NCBI GenBank assembly: GCA_947305505.1 | Contig: CAMZDX010000003.1 | Location: 1 to 45,631, forward strand | Source of the DNA: an uncultured bacterium | GTDB lineage: Bacteria; UBP6; UBA1177 | Direction: 5' to 3' | Length of the DNA stretch: 45,631 nt | In this document: one piece after another, positions 1-10,103 of the stretch | How the letters are laid out: every line of letters begins with the position of its first letter | Position numbering within the stretch: position 1 is the stretch's first letter | The notes under the pieces: model-generated | The model's input: only the letters and a program-made list of their open reading frames with translations | The model's database searches: none | Told to the model about the DNA's origin: nothing | Position numbers and translations under genes: made by a program

Positions 1-2267
1 GCAGGATCACCGGCAAAACATCAAACGGTTCTGTTCCGGTGACACAGACATTCACCTACAACAACAGAAACCTGCTTGAAACAGCGACAGATACCGTCGG
101 AAATGCCGTAGCAACAAGCGTGACAAGGTATTATGATTCTTTCGGCAATCCTTATTCCGAAACAGTTTCATCCAACAACATCACGAAGACCGTTTCGCGC
201 AGGATGACCGATGCAAAAACGTATCAGTTCACCTATCCTGACGGCAAGACTCTCCGCAAAACGGCGACCGGAAACGACCTCGATTCAATAGAATACAACA
301 ATTCCGAAATCGCATCCTACAGCCGCGCAGACGGTGTCCTGACTGCCATCACGAAAGGACAGAACCTGACTGAAACATTCAGCTACAACACTTGGAACCA
401 GCTTGCAAATCACACGATAAACAACGCAAATGCAGATATTTACGACATGACTTACGGCTATTCACGCGGCTGGCACTTGGTCGAAAAAGCTGACGGCATC
501 AGGAACACATCGGACAAATACAGCTACGACTCATACTACCGCCTGAAAGAAGTCAAATACGATTTTGCGAACAACACAGCTGCACGAACCGACAGCTTCT
601 TTGCTGACGGCGTTCACAACATCGAGCAGAGCACCGAAAACGGCACGACCTTCGCATGGGGCGTGGATAAACTCAACAGACTGCGTGAAAAGAAAGTCGG
701 CAATAACACTGAAGTTGCCTACGGATATGACGAACGAAACAACATGATTTCCGAAGACAGAAGCGGAACAACCAACGACAAAACCTATATCTACGACGAT
801 CTGAACCGCCTCATAGAAGTCAAAGACGGAAGCCAAAACACGATTGCGGAATACACTTATGACGCATTCAACCGCCGCATAACCAAAACCGTCGGAAATA
901 CGATAGAAAGATATACCTACGACGACTGGAATATTGTTGAAATCTCAACGAATTCAAATAATTACACCAATATCATTGATTCCGGCACGGACAAACACAT
1001 CGCGATCGAAGTCACCTCAAACAACACGTCAACACTCTATTATTTCCTCACCGACGAGCGCGGAAATGTAACAGCCCTCACCGATGCAAACGGCAATATC
1101 CTTGAACGCTACAGATACCGTGTTTACGGCGATTTTGAGATCCTTGATACTCAGTTCGCGCCGAAAGACTGCAGCAACCAGACCTGCTATGCGACAAACC
1201 TGCACAATTTCCTCTGGGGCGGTTCGCTCTACGAGCCAGAAACCGGTCTCTACTGGATGCGAAACCGTTACTATCACATTGACATGCACCGCTTCATCAA
1301 CCAAGACCCAATAGGAATCTGGGGAGATGCCAACAACTTAGGCAACGGCTTCGCTTATGTCGCCGGAATGGTTATTGAAGCAAGTGATCCAAGCGGGTTG
1401 TTTATTGCTAGCTATTCCACTTCCTGTGATGTAAATGCTATCACATATGAGACAGAAAACAACTCTGTAGTCGCAGAATTATGGTATATCGCAGTAATTA
1501 GTTCATACAATCTATATATCGCCTGTGATGATGATAAAGATGTGGGTAGTTTTACGGAGAAATATGATAAAAAAGAAATGTCTCAAGATTACATTATGGT
1601 TATCGGTGGTGAAGAGAACCTTTCGTTGGCTATGAAGTTGACTCACGAACTGACTCATTTTCTCTATGATAAATTTATAATTAACGCTCCAAATATTGAA
1701 GATTTAAAAGATTTTTTGAAGCAAATACAACAAAATTTAAAAAAGGAAAAAGATGCAAACAAAATTGAAATACTAAAAGAAGTGATAGATGAGCTGAAAA
1801 AACTGATAGAAGAACTTGAGAAAGCAGGCAAAGAAGCAGAAGATAATGCTATAAAGAACCAAAACAAGGCAAAAGAAGAAGAGGAAAAGAAGAAAAAAGG
1901 AGGAGAACAATATCCTGGAGACCCAGATTCTTCAGAAGACAAAAGTCAGTCATATTTTGCAAATCAGTTCATTAAGAAAATCCTTGAAATGAGAGAAAAG
2001 AAGAATTTTCTTGAAATGATGAGTGAAGAAGGAGTCGTTATCAAATATGACGACAACGGGCGAAAGGTATTTATTTTAAATCCTTATTACAGAAGCAAGG
2101 ATCCTATGAAACAAATATTTTGGAAGACCAAAAATGCCGATGGAACAAATGGATTTGTCAAGAATCCGTTTACACCTGGTGCTGAATATGGATATGACTC
2201 TACGACCTATGAAAAATTTCAGCAGTCAGGATTTCCTCAAACAAATGTAGATCCGTATTGGCAATAG
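1..2267 (+). CDS. RHS/YD-repeat protein, 5' truncated by the window, with a C-terminal HELTH zincin-like domain and conserved tail
   Basis: YD repeats (YIYDDLNRLIEVKD, YTYDAFNRRITK), RHS core end (SLYEPETGLYWMRNRYYHIDMHRFINQDPIGIWGDANN...DPSGL). The frame is open upstream of the GTG at 39, and bases 1-38 match RHS2 coding sequence at about 3402, so the 39 start is artificial. HExxH (HELTH) at 1644-1658. Confidence 0.93.
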   Translation, partial: RITGKTSNGSVPVTQTFTYNNRNLLETATDTVGNAVATSVTRYYDSFGNPYSETVSSNNITKTVSRRMTDAKTYQFTYPDGKTLRKTATGNDLDSIEYNNSEIASYSRADGVLTAITKGQNLTETFSYNTWNQLANHTINNANADIYDMTYGYSRGWHLVEKADGIRNTSDKYSYDSYYRLKEVKYDFANNTAARTDSFFADGVHNIEQSTENGTTFAWGVDKLNRLREKKVGNNTEVAYGYDERNNMISEDRSGTTNDKTYIYDDLNRLIEVKDGSQNTIAEYTYDAFNRRITKTVGNTIERYTYDDWNIVEISTNSNNYTNIIDSGTDKHIAIEVTSNNTSTLYYFLTDERGNVTALTDANGNILERYRYRVYGDFEILDTQFAPKDCSNQTCYATNLHNFLWGGSLYEPETGLYWMRNRYYHIDMHRFINQDPIGIWGDANNLGNGFAYVAGMVIEASDPSGLFIASYSTSCDVNAITYETENNSVVAELWYIAVISSYNLYIACDDDKDVGSFTEKYDKKEMSQDYIMVIGGEENLSLAMKLTHELTHFLYDKFIINAPNIEDLKDFLKQIQQNLKKEKDANKIEILKEVIDELKKLIEELEKAGKEAEDNAIKNQNKAKEEEEKKKKGGEQYPGDPDSSEDKSQSYFANQFIKKILEMREKKNFLEMMSEEGVVIKYDDNGRKVFILNPYYRSKDPMKQIFWKTKNADGTNGFVKNPFTPGAEYGYDSTTYEKFQQSGFPQTNVDPYWQ

Positions 2268-2276
2268 GAGATTGTA

Positions 2277-3362
2277 ATGAAATATTTGATTTTAATAATT
2301 TTATTCATGTCACTTTTTCTCCACGCTGGCACCACAAAAGAAGCTGATTTTATGATGACAAAAGCCGAGTTCGAGGAGTGCTACAAAAACAAGGATAAAA
2401 CAGAGCAGCGTTTTTTAATCAGACAAAACGGCAAAACCGGTTTTATTGACGGTTGCGGTAGAGTTGTCATTGAACCAATTTATGACTCAGCATTTGAATT
2501 TAGTGAAGGAGCTGCGCAAGTAGAGACGGACGGAAAAGTTTCATATATCGATAAATCAGGCAAAACACTCAATATTTCACCCGGAAAATATAGCGGTTTC
2601 AAAACCATGAATTTCTATTTTAAGAAATACAAAGGAGAGGCACCACGTGAAAAACCGTGTGAATATTCCAATCATTTGCTTTGCCGTGGAAAAACTTTTT
2701 TTCTGTTTTATGATTATTCGGGTCAGAAATTTCAACCGTCAATCATTGAAACTCTTTTCCCCGAGTCAGAAGAAGCCAAAATTCCTTCTGTTTGGGATGA
2801 GATAGATAGATGGAAAAAAATGGATGCCGAAGAAGAGGTAAAAAAACTGACTAAAACAAATATTCAAAAGTGCGACGACGGAATCACAATAAAAGAAACA
2901 CTTACGGCAGACGGCTTCAGAGAAACAACCACAATATATGACAAAAACAACAAAATTATCCGGAGCGGTGACATAACGGCGTGGTGCCCGAAAGGAAATC
3001 TTATGATTTATCGAGAAAAAGAAAGGGAATATGTTTATGACTTGAAAAAGCAAAAAGTTGTTTTTGATATTGTGCAGAGAAGTCAAGATAAGAAAATATA
3101 TAATCAAATCTTTATTTTTGACAACAATGTTTTAGTTGAAACCTTTACAGAGCATGTTTGGAAAACGGAACTCATCAATGCAGTAAACAAAAAAGTTTTA
3201 CTAAATCTCGAGCCGACAGGACATTTTAATTTATTCAAAACGGCAAACGGAAACATTAGGATTTTGAAATGGCAAGACAAAATTTATTACCTGAATGAGG
3301 ATTACAAGGCTTTCTGGAGCGGAAAAGATGATGGAAATACATTGGAGAGAAATAAAAAGTGA
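2277..3362 (+). CDS. Secreted WG-repeat-like protein, candidate immunity partner of RHS1
   Basis: Signal peptide MKYLILIILFMSLFLHAG; WG-like repeats (NGKTGFIDGCGRVVIEPIYDSAFEFSEGAAQV, DGKVSYIDKSGKTL); SD embedded in the preceding stop (TAGGAG), 9 nt gap. Confidence 0.7.
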   Translation: MKYLILIILFMSLFLHAGTTKEADFMMTKAEFEECYKNKDKTEQRFLIRQNGKTGFIDGCGRVVIEPIYDSAFEFSEGAAQVETDGKVSYIDKSGKTLNISPGKYSGFKTMNFYFKKYKGEAPREKPCEYSNHLLCRGKTFFLFYDYSGQKFQPSIIETLFPESEEAKIPSVWDEIDRWKKMDAEEEVKKLTKTNIQKCDDGITIKETLTADGFRETTTIYDKNNKIIRSGDITAWCPKGNLMIYREKEREYVYDLKKQKVVFDIVQRSQDKKIYNQIFIFDNNVLVETFTEHVWKTELINAVNKKVLLNLEPTGHFNLFKTANGNIRILKWQDKIYYLNEDYKAFWSGKDDGNTLERNKK

Positions 3363-3369
3363 CTACTCA

Positions 3370-5949
3370 ATGGAAGTCGCTTTCACCCGCGACGCTTTCG
3401 GCAGGATCACCGGCAAAACATCAAACGGTTCAGTTCCGGTGACACAGACCTTCACCTACAACAACAGAAACCTTCTTGAAACGGCGAAAAGCGTTGATCC
3501 GACAAATACGTCATCCACACTTTCGGAAGTAACCAGAACCTACGATTCCTTCGGCAGCATAAAATCCGAAACCTTTGATTCAGGCACGGTTTCAAGCGCG
3601 ATAGCGTGGAATCCCACCACAAAAGTAATGAGCGAAACTATCACGCTTCCGAGCGGCAGGAACATTGTCGAAACGACTCTCAAAGGACTTCCGAAAACTC
3701 TTGAATACGACGGATCAAAGCTTCTGCAGTATAACTACGGCACAGGCAACGTTTTAAGCAGCATCCGCAAGAATTTTGATTCGCAGGACAATTATTCAGC
3801 AGAACTTTCCTACACTTACAACAACTGGCGCAAAGTTAGCCACAGAACAGAGGAATTCACGGCACAGAACGCGCCGACCGTTGCGGATTACGAATACACC
3901 TATTCGAAAGGGCTTCACCTTATCGGAAAGCAGGAAAACGAGGAAAACCGCAGGACGGCTTATCAGTATGACTCATACTACCGCTTGAGAAGAGTCGATT
4001 ACGACTGTGCCTACAGTTCAAGCGATCCTACCTGCATAGAAAACAGAACCAATGTCTTCAAATGCAACTCGTCTGAAACCGATTGTGAGGACTTCCAGCT
4101 TGACGGTGTGCACAACATCAGGGCGAGCCGAGAAAATCAGACCGATTTCAGCTGGACAGTTGACGGTTTCAACAGACTCACTCAGAAATCGTGGAATAAC
4201 GACAGCGTCACTTACACATACGATTCAAACAACAACATGACCGGTGAAGACCTTGACGGGGACCAGAATGCAGACATCGTTTACACCTACGACAAGCTGA
4301 ACCGTCTGACAAGCGTCACGAACTCTGACTATCTCGTAGAATACAGCTATGATCCGTTCAACAGGCGCACTGAGAAAACCGTTTACTACACGGAAAACAG
4401 CGATACATTCGAGAGAACGCACAAATACGCTTACGACGGCTGGGATATTATCAGCGAAGAAATCAAAACTGTCCGCACTTCTGACACACCAGCAGCTACC
4501 GTTGCATGGCAGCTGCGCAGATATGTTGATCAGGGCACCGACAACCACATAATCATGGACACCGTTTCATGCAGCGACGACGGCAACGGCAACTGCTCGC
4601 CGAACGAATCGACCCTTCAAAGGATATGGTTCCACAAAGACGAGCGAGGCAACATTATCGCAATATCAGACGGCAACGGCACGATATACGAGCGTTACCG
4701 TTACCGCGTCTATGGAGAACATGAAGTCCTGAACGCCGATTTCACACCCAAAACAACAGCGGCAGTATCTCCTTTCCTCTGGGGCGGTTCGCTCTACGAG
4801 CCAGAAACCGGTCTCTACTGGATGCGAAACCGTTACTATCACATTGACATGCACCGCTTCATCAACCAAGACCCAATAGGAATCTGGGGAGATGCCAACA
4901 ACTTAGGCAACGGCTTCGCTTATGTTGCCGGAATGGTCATAGAGGCGAGTGATCCGACGGGGCTGGAGGTTATTATCACGGTAAAAAGAACCGATGAAGA
5001 TGATGGTGTATTGCTATCTGAAATTACAGTTTTCAGCACAAACACTGGAGAGTCAATTTCGCTGTATGGTTTGGAAAGAAATAATGGAAACGCAGAAGCT
5101 ATGTTGCCGTATGTTTATCCATATACTCTTATTAAAACCAATAAGCCGCTAGGTTTTAGGATACAGTATACTGAAAGGCTGCATCAAATACATAAAGGCA
5201 ATTATCCGTGGGATTCTCAGGGTTGCATTCTACCTGGAATTGGAAGAGGATTTGCTCGTCGGGAAATAAGGGATGACCCCAGAAGTGACGGAAAAATACA
5301 TAAAGGAGAGACTTATAATAAATCCAGTCTTCAATCGGAACCCGCCATAAATTTAATAAAAAATGTGTATGAAAATGATGGTTCGGGAAAAGTTCTAGTG
5401 ATAATAATAGATAGTGATGAAAAGTTCGCAGACGCTCCAGCCAAAGATGCTTTTAACGATGAAAATCCTGAATTAAAAAAGGAAAAAGAAGAAGAACTGG
5501 ATTTAGGTTATACCAATAAAGTAAGAACAGTATATCCCAATGGGGCTGTTGTAGATTGCGAATTCGGTAGCTGTTGGTGCGTATCTGGCAATTGTGCTGG
5601 AGCTATGAGTGGCGATATGCCTTCAAATCCAGACGAAGATTTAGATTTGGTTCAACAACATCTTGCTGCTAACATATTGAAAAAAATGCTCAGATTGGAA
5701 GATGATTCTAACGAGAAACCTTTCGAGAAATATGAATCTGACGGATACATCATGTTTGTTCGAAATCCTTTCTATAAACAAAAAGACCCTTTAAAGACTA
5801 TTATCAAAGAAGGTCACAACGGAAGAGGGTTCATGTTCGTCAGGAATCCTTTCGCAGCTCCGCCAGAATATAATCCTTTTGTTTCAACAGCTGATTTTTG
5901 GTTTAATTCTGACTTTAACCGTGGGAATATCGATCCTTATTGGCAGTAG
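3370..5949 (+). CDS. 5'-truncated RHS cassette (RHS2) with DUF5675/L,D-transpeptidase-like C-terminal domain and conserved tail
   Basis: RHS homology begins 7 nt after the stop of the upstream gene (MEVAFTRDAFGRITGK). The listed start at 3295 lies in the upstream gene. Core end DPTGL at 4951-4965; HKGNYPWDSQGCILPG motif at 5191-5238. Confidence 0.85.
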   Translation: MEVAFTRDAFGRITGKTSNGSVPVTQTFTYNNRNLLETAKSVDPTNTSSTLSEVTRTYDSFGSIKSETFDSGTVSSAIAWNPTTKVMSETITLPSGRNIVETTLKGLPKTLEYDGSKLLQYNYGTGNVLSSIRKNFDSQDNYSAELSYTYNNWRKVSHRTEEFTAQNAPTVADYEYTYSKGLHLIGKQENEENRRTAYQYDSYYRLRRVDYDCAYSSSDPTCIENRTNVFKCNSSETDCEDFQLDGVHNIRASRENQTDFSWTVDGFNRLTQKSWNNDSVTYTYDSNNNMTGEDLDGDQNADIVYTYDKLNRLTSVTNSDYLVEYSYDPFNRRTEKTVYYTENSDTFERTHKYAYDGWDIISEEIKTVRTSDTPAATVAWQLRRYVDQGTDNHIIMDTVSCSDDGNGNCSPNESTLQRIWFHKDERGNIIAISDGNGTIYERYRYRVYGEHEVLNADFTPKTTAAVSPFLWGGSLYEPETGLYWMRNRYYHIDMHRFINQDPIGIWGDANNLGNGFAYVAGMVIEASDPTGLEVIITVKRTDEDDGVLLSEITVFSTNTGESISLYGLERNNGNAEAMLPYVYPYTLIKTNKPLGFRIQYTERLHQIHKGNYPWDSQGCILPGIGRGFARREIRDDPRSDGKIHKGETYNKSSLQSEPAINLIKNVYENDGSGKVLVIIIDSDEKFADAPAKDAFNDENPELKKEKEEELDLGYTNKVRTVYPNGAVVDCEFGSCWCVSGNCAGAMSGDMPSNPDEDLDLVQQHLAANILKKMLRLEDDSNEKPFEKYESDGYIMFVRNPFYKQKDPLKTIIKEGHNGRGFMFVRNPFAAPPEYNPFVSTADFWFNSDFNRGNIDPYWQ

Positions 5950-5958
5950 GAGAGAACG

Positions 5959-7629
5959 ATGAGAAAAATTCTTGTTTTTATAACTGCTGTTTTGATTCCA
6001 CTCTTTGTTTTTGGGAAAGAAAACAGTGAAAAAGCATTGCTCAGATTTGTTTATCTGCCGACACAGACAAATTATGAAGCCGCGGCAAAGATTGTTGAGA
6101 GAGAAAATTTCAATCTTCAAAATGTTCCTTACGATTTCTTTCCGATATTCGAGGAACTTATCGAAAATTCCGATGTTCTGGCGTTCAATCTTCTGAAGAA
6201 AATTGCAAAAAAGACAGAACTTTACTCATCAACATTAGAAATCGTGCGAAATCTCATGTTGAAGGATTTCGACTTTTTCTTAAACAATATTGATGATTTG
6301 GACTGCAAAACAATAGGGAAACTGATCATAGATGAATTTATGGAAGTCGATAATCCTATGGAAATTTATGAATTTTATTCGGAAATTCTCAACAAAATCG
6401 AAGGGATTAAGTCAGTTGACGTCGCAAAAAATGCCGACAAAATCAAACAGATAATAAATGAACGGCTAAATAATGAGACTTTGAAATTCAATATAGAGTC
6501 TTTTCATAAAGCCTCGCTTTCTACAGGAGATTTATGCAGTAATATCGTAACTTCAACAAATGCTCTGCTTAAATTTGTATGCGATCCAAACAAAACAAAC
6601 TGTGCAGAGGTTCTTTTGCTGCTTGAAAGCAGAGATTTTTCTGCAAAAGATATTCCTGATGGTTTTTCTGAGAGATTTAGAAAACTCATAGAAAATTCAA
6701 ATGTTTTTGCGTTTAATATTTTAAAAAAAATAGTTTCCAAGAATATTTTGCAGAACTATATTTTCATGGACTTTAAAGAAAACGTAAGAAATTTAATGTT
6801 AAAAGATTTTGAGTTCTTTTTGAATAATATCAATGAGTTGAACGAAAAAGAAGTAAAAAAACTGTTTGTGGGAGGCCACTTGGCGCAAAACAAGACCCTG
6901 AAGAACTACAAATTTTATTCTGCTATCTTAAACAAGGTCAAGCATATAGAAAAAAAGGAGCTTACCAAAAATGCTGTTAAAATAGATGAGATAATCAGGA
7001 ACGAATTGAATGATGAATTTATGACCAAAGTAAAGAATCTTCAAAAATCAGAAGTTTTAGCCAATAAATTTTGCGAAAAATACGGAAGTAATTTCGCTGA
7101 GTTTACTAATTTCGTAACGCGGAATGTCTCGGAGCTCAAGGAACGTATTTTCGATCCGATAAGCAATTGTGAAATAATGTATGGAAGTAATAATTCCTAT
7201 TTGCTTTATCACGAGTATATGTTTGATCTGATTTCTCAAAAAATACCGATAATTGAGCAGCCTGCAAAAAGCTATATGACAGTTGTAAACAAAAATTTGG
7301 CAAAACTCGGCGGTATAGAAAGCGAAAAAAAGACAGAATATCGGGCCTTCATTTATGGATTTTTTGGTGATCCAGAAAAATTTTTTAAGAAATTAAAGGA
7401 AAAACCGTCATTTTTTATGAAATCAGCGGCACTTGATCTTGCTTTGATTGTAAACTGCTGCGGAAAAAGGTCAGAATATGAAGCTGCAAAAGAAAATCTG
7501 CGAAAAGTCTCAGGAAAAAACGGTAATTTGCTTCTTGAGGAATTGATTTCGGAAACTGAAAAAATTTTAAAAACAGAAAATCGATTCGAATGCAACGAAT
7601 TCTGCGGAAAAAAAGTGATGATATTTTAA
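5959..7629 (+). CDS. Secreted protein with internal ~150 aa tandem duplication, candidate immunity partner of RHS2
   Basis: Signal peptide MRKILVFITAVLIPLFVFGKE; repeated blocks LIENSDVLAFNLLKKI...VRNLMLKDFDFFLNNI and LIENSNVFAFNILKKI...VRNLMLKDFEFFLNNI; SD in TAGGAG stop context. Confidence 0.7.
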   Translation: MRKILVFITAVLIPLFVFGKENSEKALLRFVYLPTQTNYEAAAKIVERENFNLQNVPYDFFPIFEELIENSDVLAFNLLKKIAKKTELYSSTLEIVRNLMLKDFDFFLNNIDDLDCKTIGKLIIDEFMEVDNPMEIYEFYSEILNKIEGIKSVDVAKNADKIKQIINERLNNETLKFNIESFHKASLSTGDLCSNIVTSTNALLKFVCDPNKTNCAEVLLLLESRDFSAKDIPDGFSERFRKLIENSNVFAFNILKKIVSKNILQNYIFMDFKENVRNLMLKDFEFFLNNINELNEKEVKKLFVGGHLAQNKTLKNYKFYSAILNKVKHIEKKELTKNAVKIDEIIRNELNDEFMTKVKNLQKSEVLANKFCEKYGSNFAEFTNFVTRNVSELKERIFDPISNCEIMYGSNNSYLLYHEYMFDLISQKIPIIEQPAKSYMTVVNKNLAKLGGIESEKKTEYRAFIYGFFGDPEKFFKKLKEKPSFFMKSAALDLALIVNCCGKRSEYEAAKENLRKVSGKNGNLLLEELISETEKILKTENRFECNEFCGKKVMIF

Positions 7630-7637
7630 GAGAAACA

Positions 7638-10103
7638 ATGCAAAAAGTAACCAGAACTTATGATTCCTTCGGCAACATAAAATCAGAAACCTTTGATTCA
7701 GGCACGGTATCAAGCGCTATTTCGTGGAATTCTTCAACCAAAGTTATGACAGAAACAACCACGCTTCCGACCGGTAAAAACATCGTTGAAACAGCTTTCA
7801 GCGGACTCCCGGAAGCTCTTGAATACGACGGAACGAAGCTGCTGCAATACAATTACGGTACGGGCAATGTTCTCACCAGTATCCGCAAGAATTTTGATTC
7901 AAACAATAACCATGCAGCCGAGCTTTCCTACACCTACAACGACTGGCGCAAAGTGAGCCGCAGAAAAGAAGATTTCACATCGCTGAATACTCCTACTGTC
8001 GCAGATTATGAATATACCTATTCCAAAGGGCTTCACCTCATCGGGAAGCAGGAAAACGAGGAAAACCGCAGAACTGCTTATCAGTATGATTCATATTACC
8101 GCTTGAGAAGGGTCGATTACAACTGCGCATACGATGCAGACGATCTAACCTGCATAGAAAGCAGGAACAATGTTTTCAAATGCGACTCGTCTGAAACCGA
8201 TTGTGAGGACTTCCAGCTTGACGGAGTCCACAACATCAGAGCAAGCCGCGAAAATCAGACCGATTTCAGCTGGACAGTTGACGGATTCAACAGGCTCACT
8301 CAGAAATCGTGGAATAACGACAGTATCACTTATACCTACGATTCAAACAACAATATGACCGGTGAAGACCTTGACGGTGATCAGAATGCAGACATTGTCT
8401 ATACTTACGACAAACTTAACCGCCTGACAAGCGTCACAAATGCAGATTATTTCGTCGAATACAGCTATGATCCGTTCAACAGGCGCACTGAAAAAACTGT
8501 TTACTACACTGAAAACAGCGATACATTCGAGAGAACGCATAAATACGCCTACGACGGCTGGGATATCATCAGTGAAGAAATCAAGACAGTTCGCACATCC
8601 GACATACCGAATACCGTTACCAGTTGGCAACTTCGCAGATATGTCGATCAGGGCACCGATAACCACATAATCATGGACACCGTTTCATGCAGCGACGACG
8701 GCAACGGCAACTGCTCGCCGAATGAATCGACCCTTCAAAGGATCTGGTTCCACAAGGACGAGCGAGGCAACGTCATAGCAGTATCAGACGGCAACGGCAG
8801 CATATACGAGCGTTACCGTTACCGCGTCTACGGAGAACATGAAGTTCTGAACGCCGACTTCACCACGAAATCAACGGCTGCAATCTCGCCGTTCCTCTGG
8901 GGCGGCTCACTCTATGAGCCAGAAACCGGTCTCTATTGGATGCGAAACCGTTATTACCACATCGATATGCACCGCTTCATCAACCAGGACCCAATAGGAA
9001 TCTGGGGCGATGCAAACAATTTGGGCAACGGCTTTGCCTATGTCGCCGGAATGGTCATTGAAGCGAGTGATCCGAGCGGGTTGGATACAGAATTTATATA
9101 TTGGTTACCAACTGTATCGTTAACAGGGACTTTTGGTCATATTTCTATTCGTATTGATGACACATCCTATTCTTGGGAACTTAATGAAATGAATATCACG
9201 AATTTCGAAGAATATAGAGAAGAGAATGTTGGCTATAGATTGGGATTTGCTGTTGTTTTAAATATTTCCAAAGAAAAAGAAAATATCCTAAGAGCAAACT
9301 TGGAAAAACTTCCACAAAATATTTCGCGAATACAGGGAGGATATGGTTTGTTTACTAACAATTGTGGTCAGGTTGCTCTTAGAGAAGTCAGCAAAGCAAC
9401 TGGTTATCAATTTAAAGATACAACATTGCCTAAAGCGGTTATGAGAGAAGTGTTTGACAGTCCATTAAATCGAGGGGAGAAATGGTATACAAAACAATCA
9501 TCTTATCCTGTAGCTCCGACAAAAAAAGATGAGCAGAAAGCAACTGCCCCTCAAACAGGAACTCAAGCCAGTGCAGATCCCGAAGATAGTGCCACTACTG
9601 ATTTTTTAAGGGTTGTTAATTGGATTCACGTGGTTCAAAATTCTGATGGTTCTCGAACATATACTCTTGCGAATGGCGATAAAGTAACTGTTGGAGCTGA
9701 CGGTAAAATAATAAACTGCCAAGGGGATTGCAAGCAAACTCCTGAAGGTGCCACCTTTAAAGAAAAATATCCTTCTGATCCTTATGAAGACACTTCAGAT
9801 GCTATCCAAAAAGTTTTAATGAATAATATTTTGATAAAAATGCTGAAGCGCGGGGAAAGTGAACAGCCTCCAGTTTTTATTGATAATAGCACAGGTCCAA
9901 ACGGAGCAATAATGATTTACCGTAATCCTTATTATATTAACAAAGATCCTTTAAAAAATATTTTGATTCTCGGGCATGACGGTTCAAAACCGATTTTTGT
10001 TAGAAATCCATTAGCTCTTCCTACATCTAGAACATGGTCCAATACTTACGAAAAGTGGCAGCAAAGCGGGTTTGTTCAACCGGAGGTGGATCCATGGGAA
10101 TAA
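7638..10103 (+). CDS. 5'-truncated RHS cassette (RHS3) with permuted-papain-like (H...NC) C-terminal domain and conserved tail
   Basis: RHS homology begins 8 nt after the stop of the upstream gene (MQKVTRTYDSFGNIKSETFDSGT). Core end DPSGL at 9069-9083; GHISIRI...NNCGQVAL; tail NPYYINKDPLK...VDPWE. Confidence 0.85.
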   Translation: MQKVTRTYDSFGNIKSETFDSGTVSSAISWNSSTKVMTETTTLPTGKNIVETAFSGLPEALEYDGTKLLQYNYGTGNVLTSIRKNFDSNNNHAAELSYTYNDWRKVSRRKEDFTSLNTPTVADYEYTYSKGLHLIGKQENEENRRTAYQYDSYYRLRRVDYNCAYDADDLTCIESRNNVFKCDSSETDCEDFQLDGVHNIRASRENQTDFSWTVDGFNRLTQKSWNNDSITYTYDSNNNMTGEDLDGDQNADIVYTYDKLNRLTSVTNADYFVEYSYDPFNRRTEKTVYYTENSDTFERTHKYAYDGWDIISEEIKTVRTSDIPNTVTSWQLRRYVDQGTDNHIIMDTVSCSDDGNGNCSPNESTLQRIWFHKDERGNVIAVSDGNGSIYERYRYRVYGEHEVLNADFTTKSTAAISPFLWGGSLYEPETGLYWMRNRYYHIDMHRFINQDPIGIWGDANNLGNGFAYVAGMVIEASDPSGLDTEFIYWLPTVSLTGTFGHISIRIDDTSYSWELNEMNITNFEEYREENVGYRLGFAVVLNISKEKENILRANLEKLPQNISRIQGGYGLFTNNCGQVALREVSKATGYQFKDTTLPKAVMREVFDSPLNRGEKWYTKQSSYPVAPTKKDEQKATAPQTGTQASADPEDSATTDFLRVVNWIHVVQNSDGSRTYTLANGDKVTVGADGKIINCQGDCKQTPEGATFKEKYPSDPYEDTSDAIQKVLMNNILIKMLKRGESEQPPVFIDNSTGPNGAIMIYRNPYYINKDPLKNILILGHDGSKPIFVRNPLALPTSRTWSNTYEKWQQSGFVQPEVDPWE

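Noticed and set aside
3295-3369. ORF-track start of RHS2 at 3295, and likewise RHS3 at 7590
   Set aside because: These codons fall inside the upstream partner genes in another frame; RHS similarity starts only after their stops (3370 and 7638).
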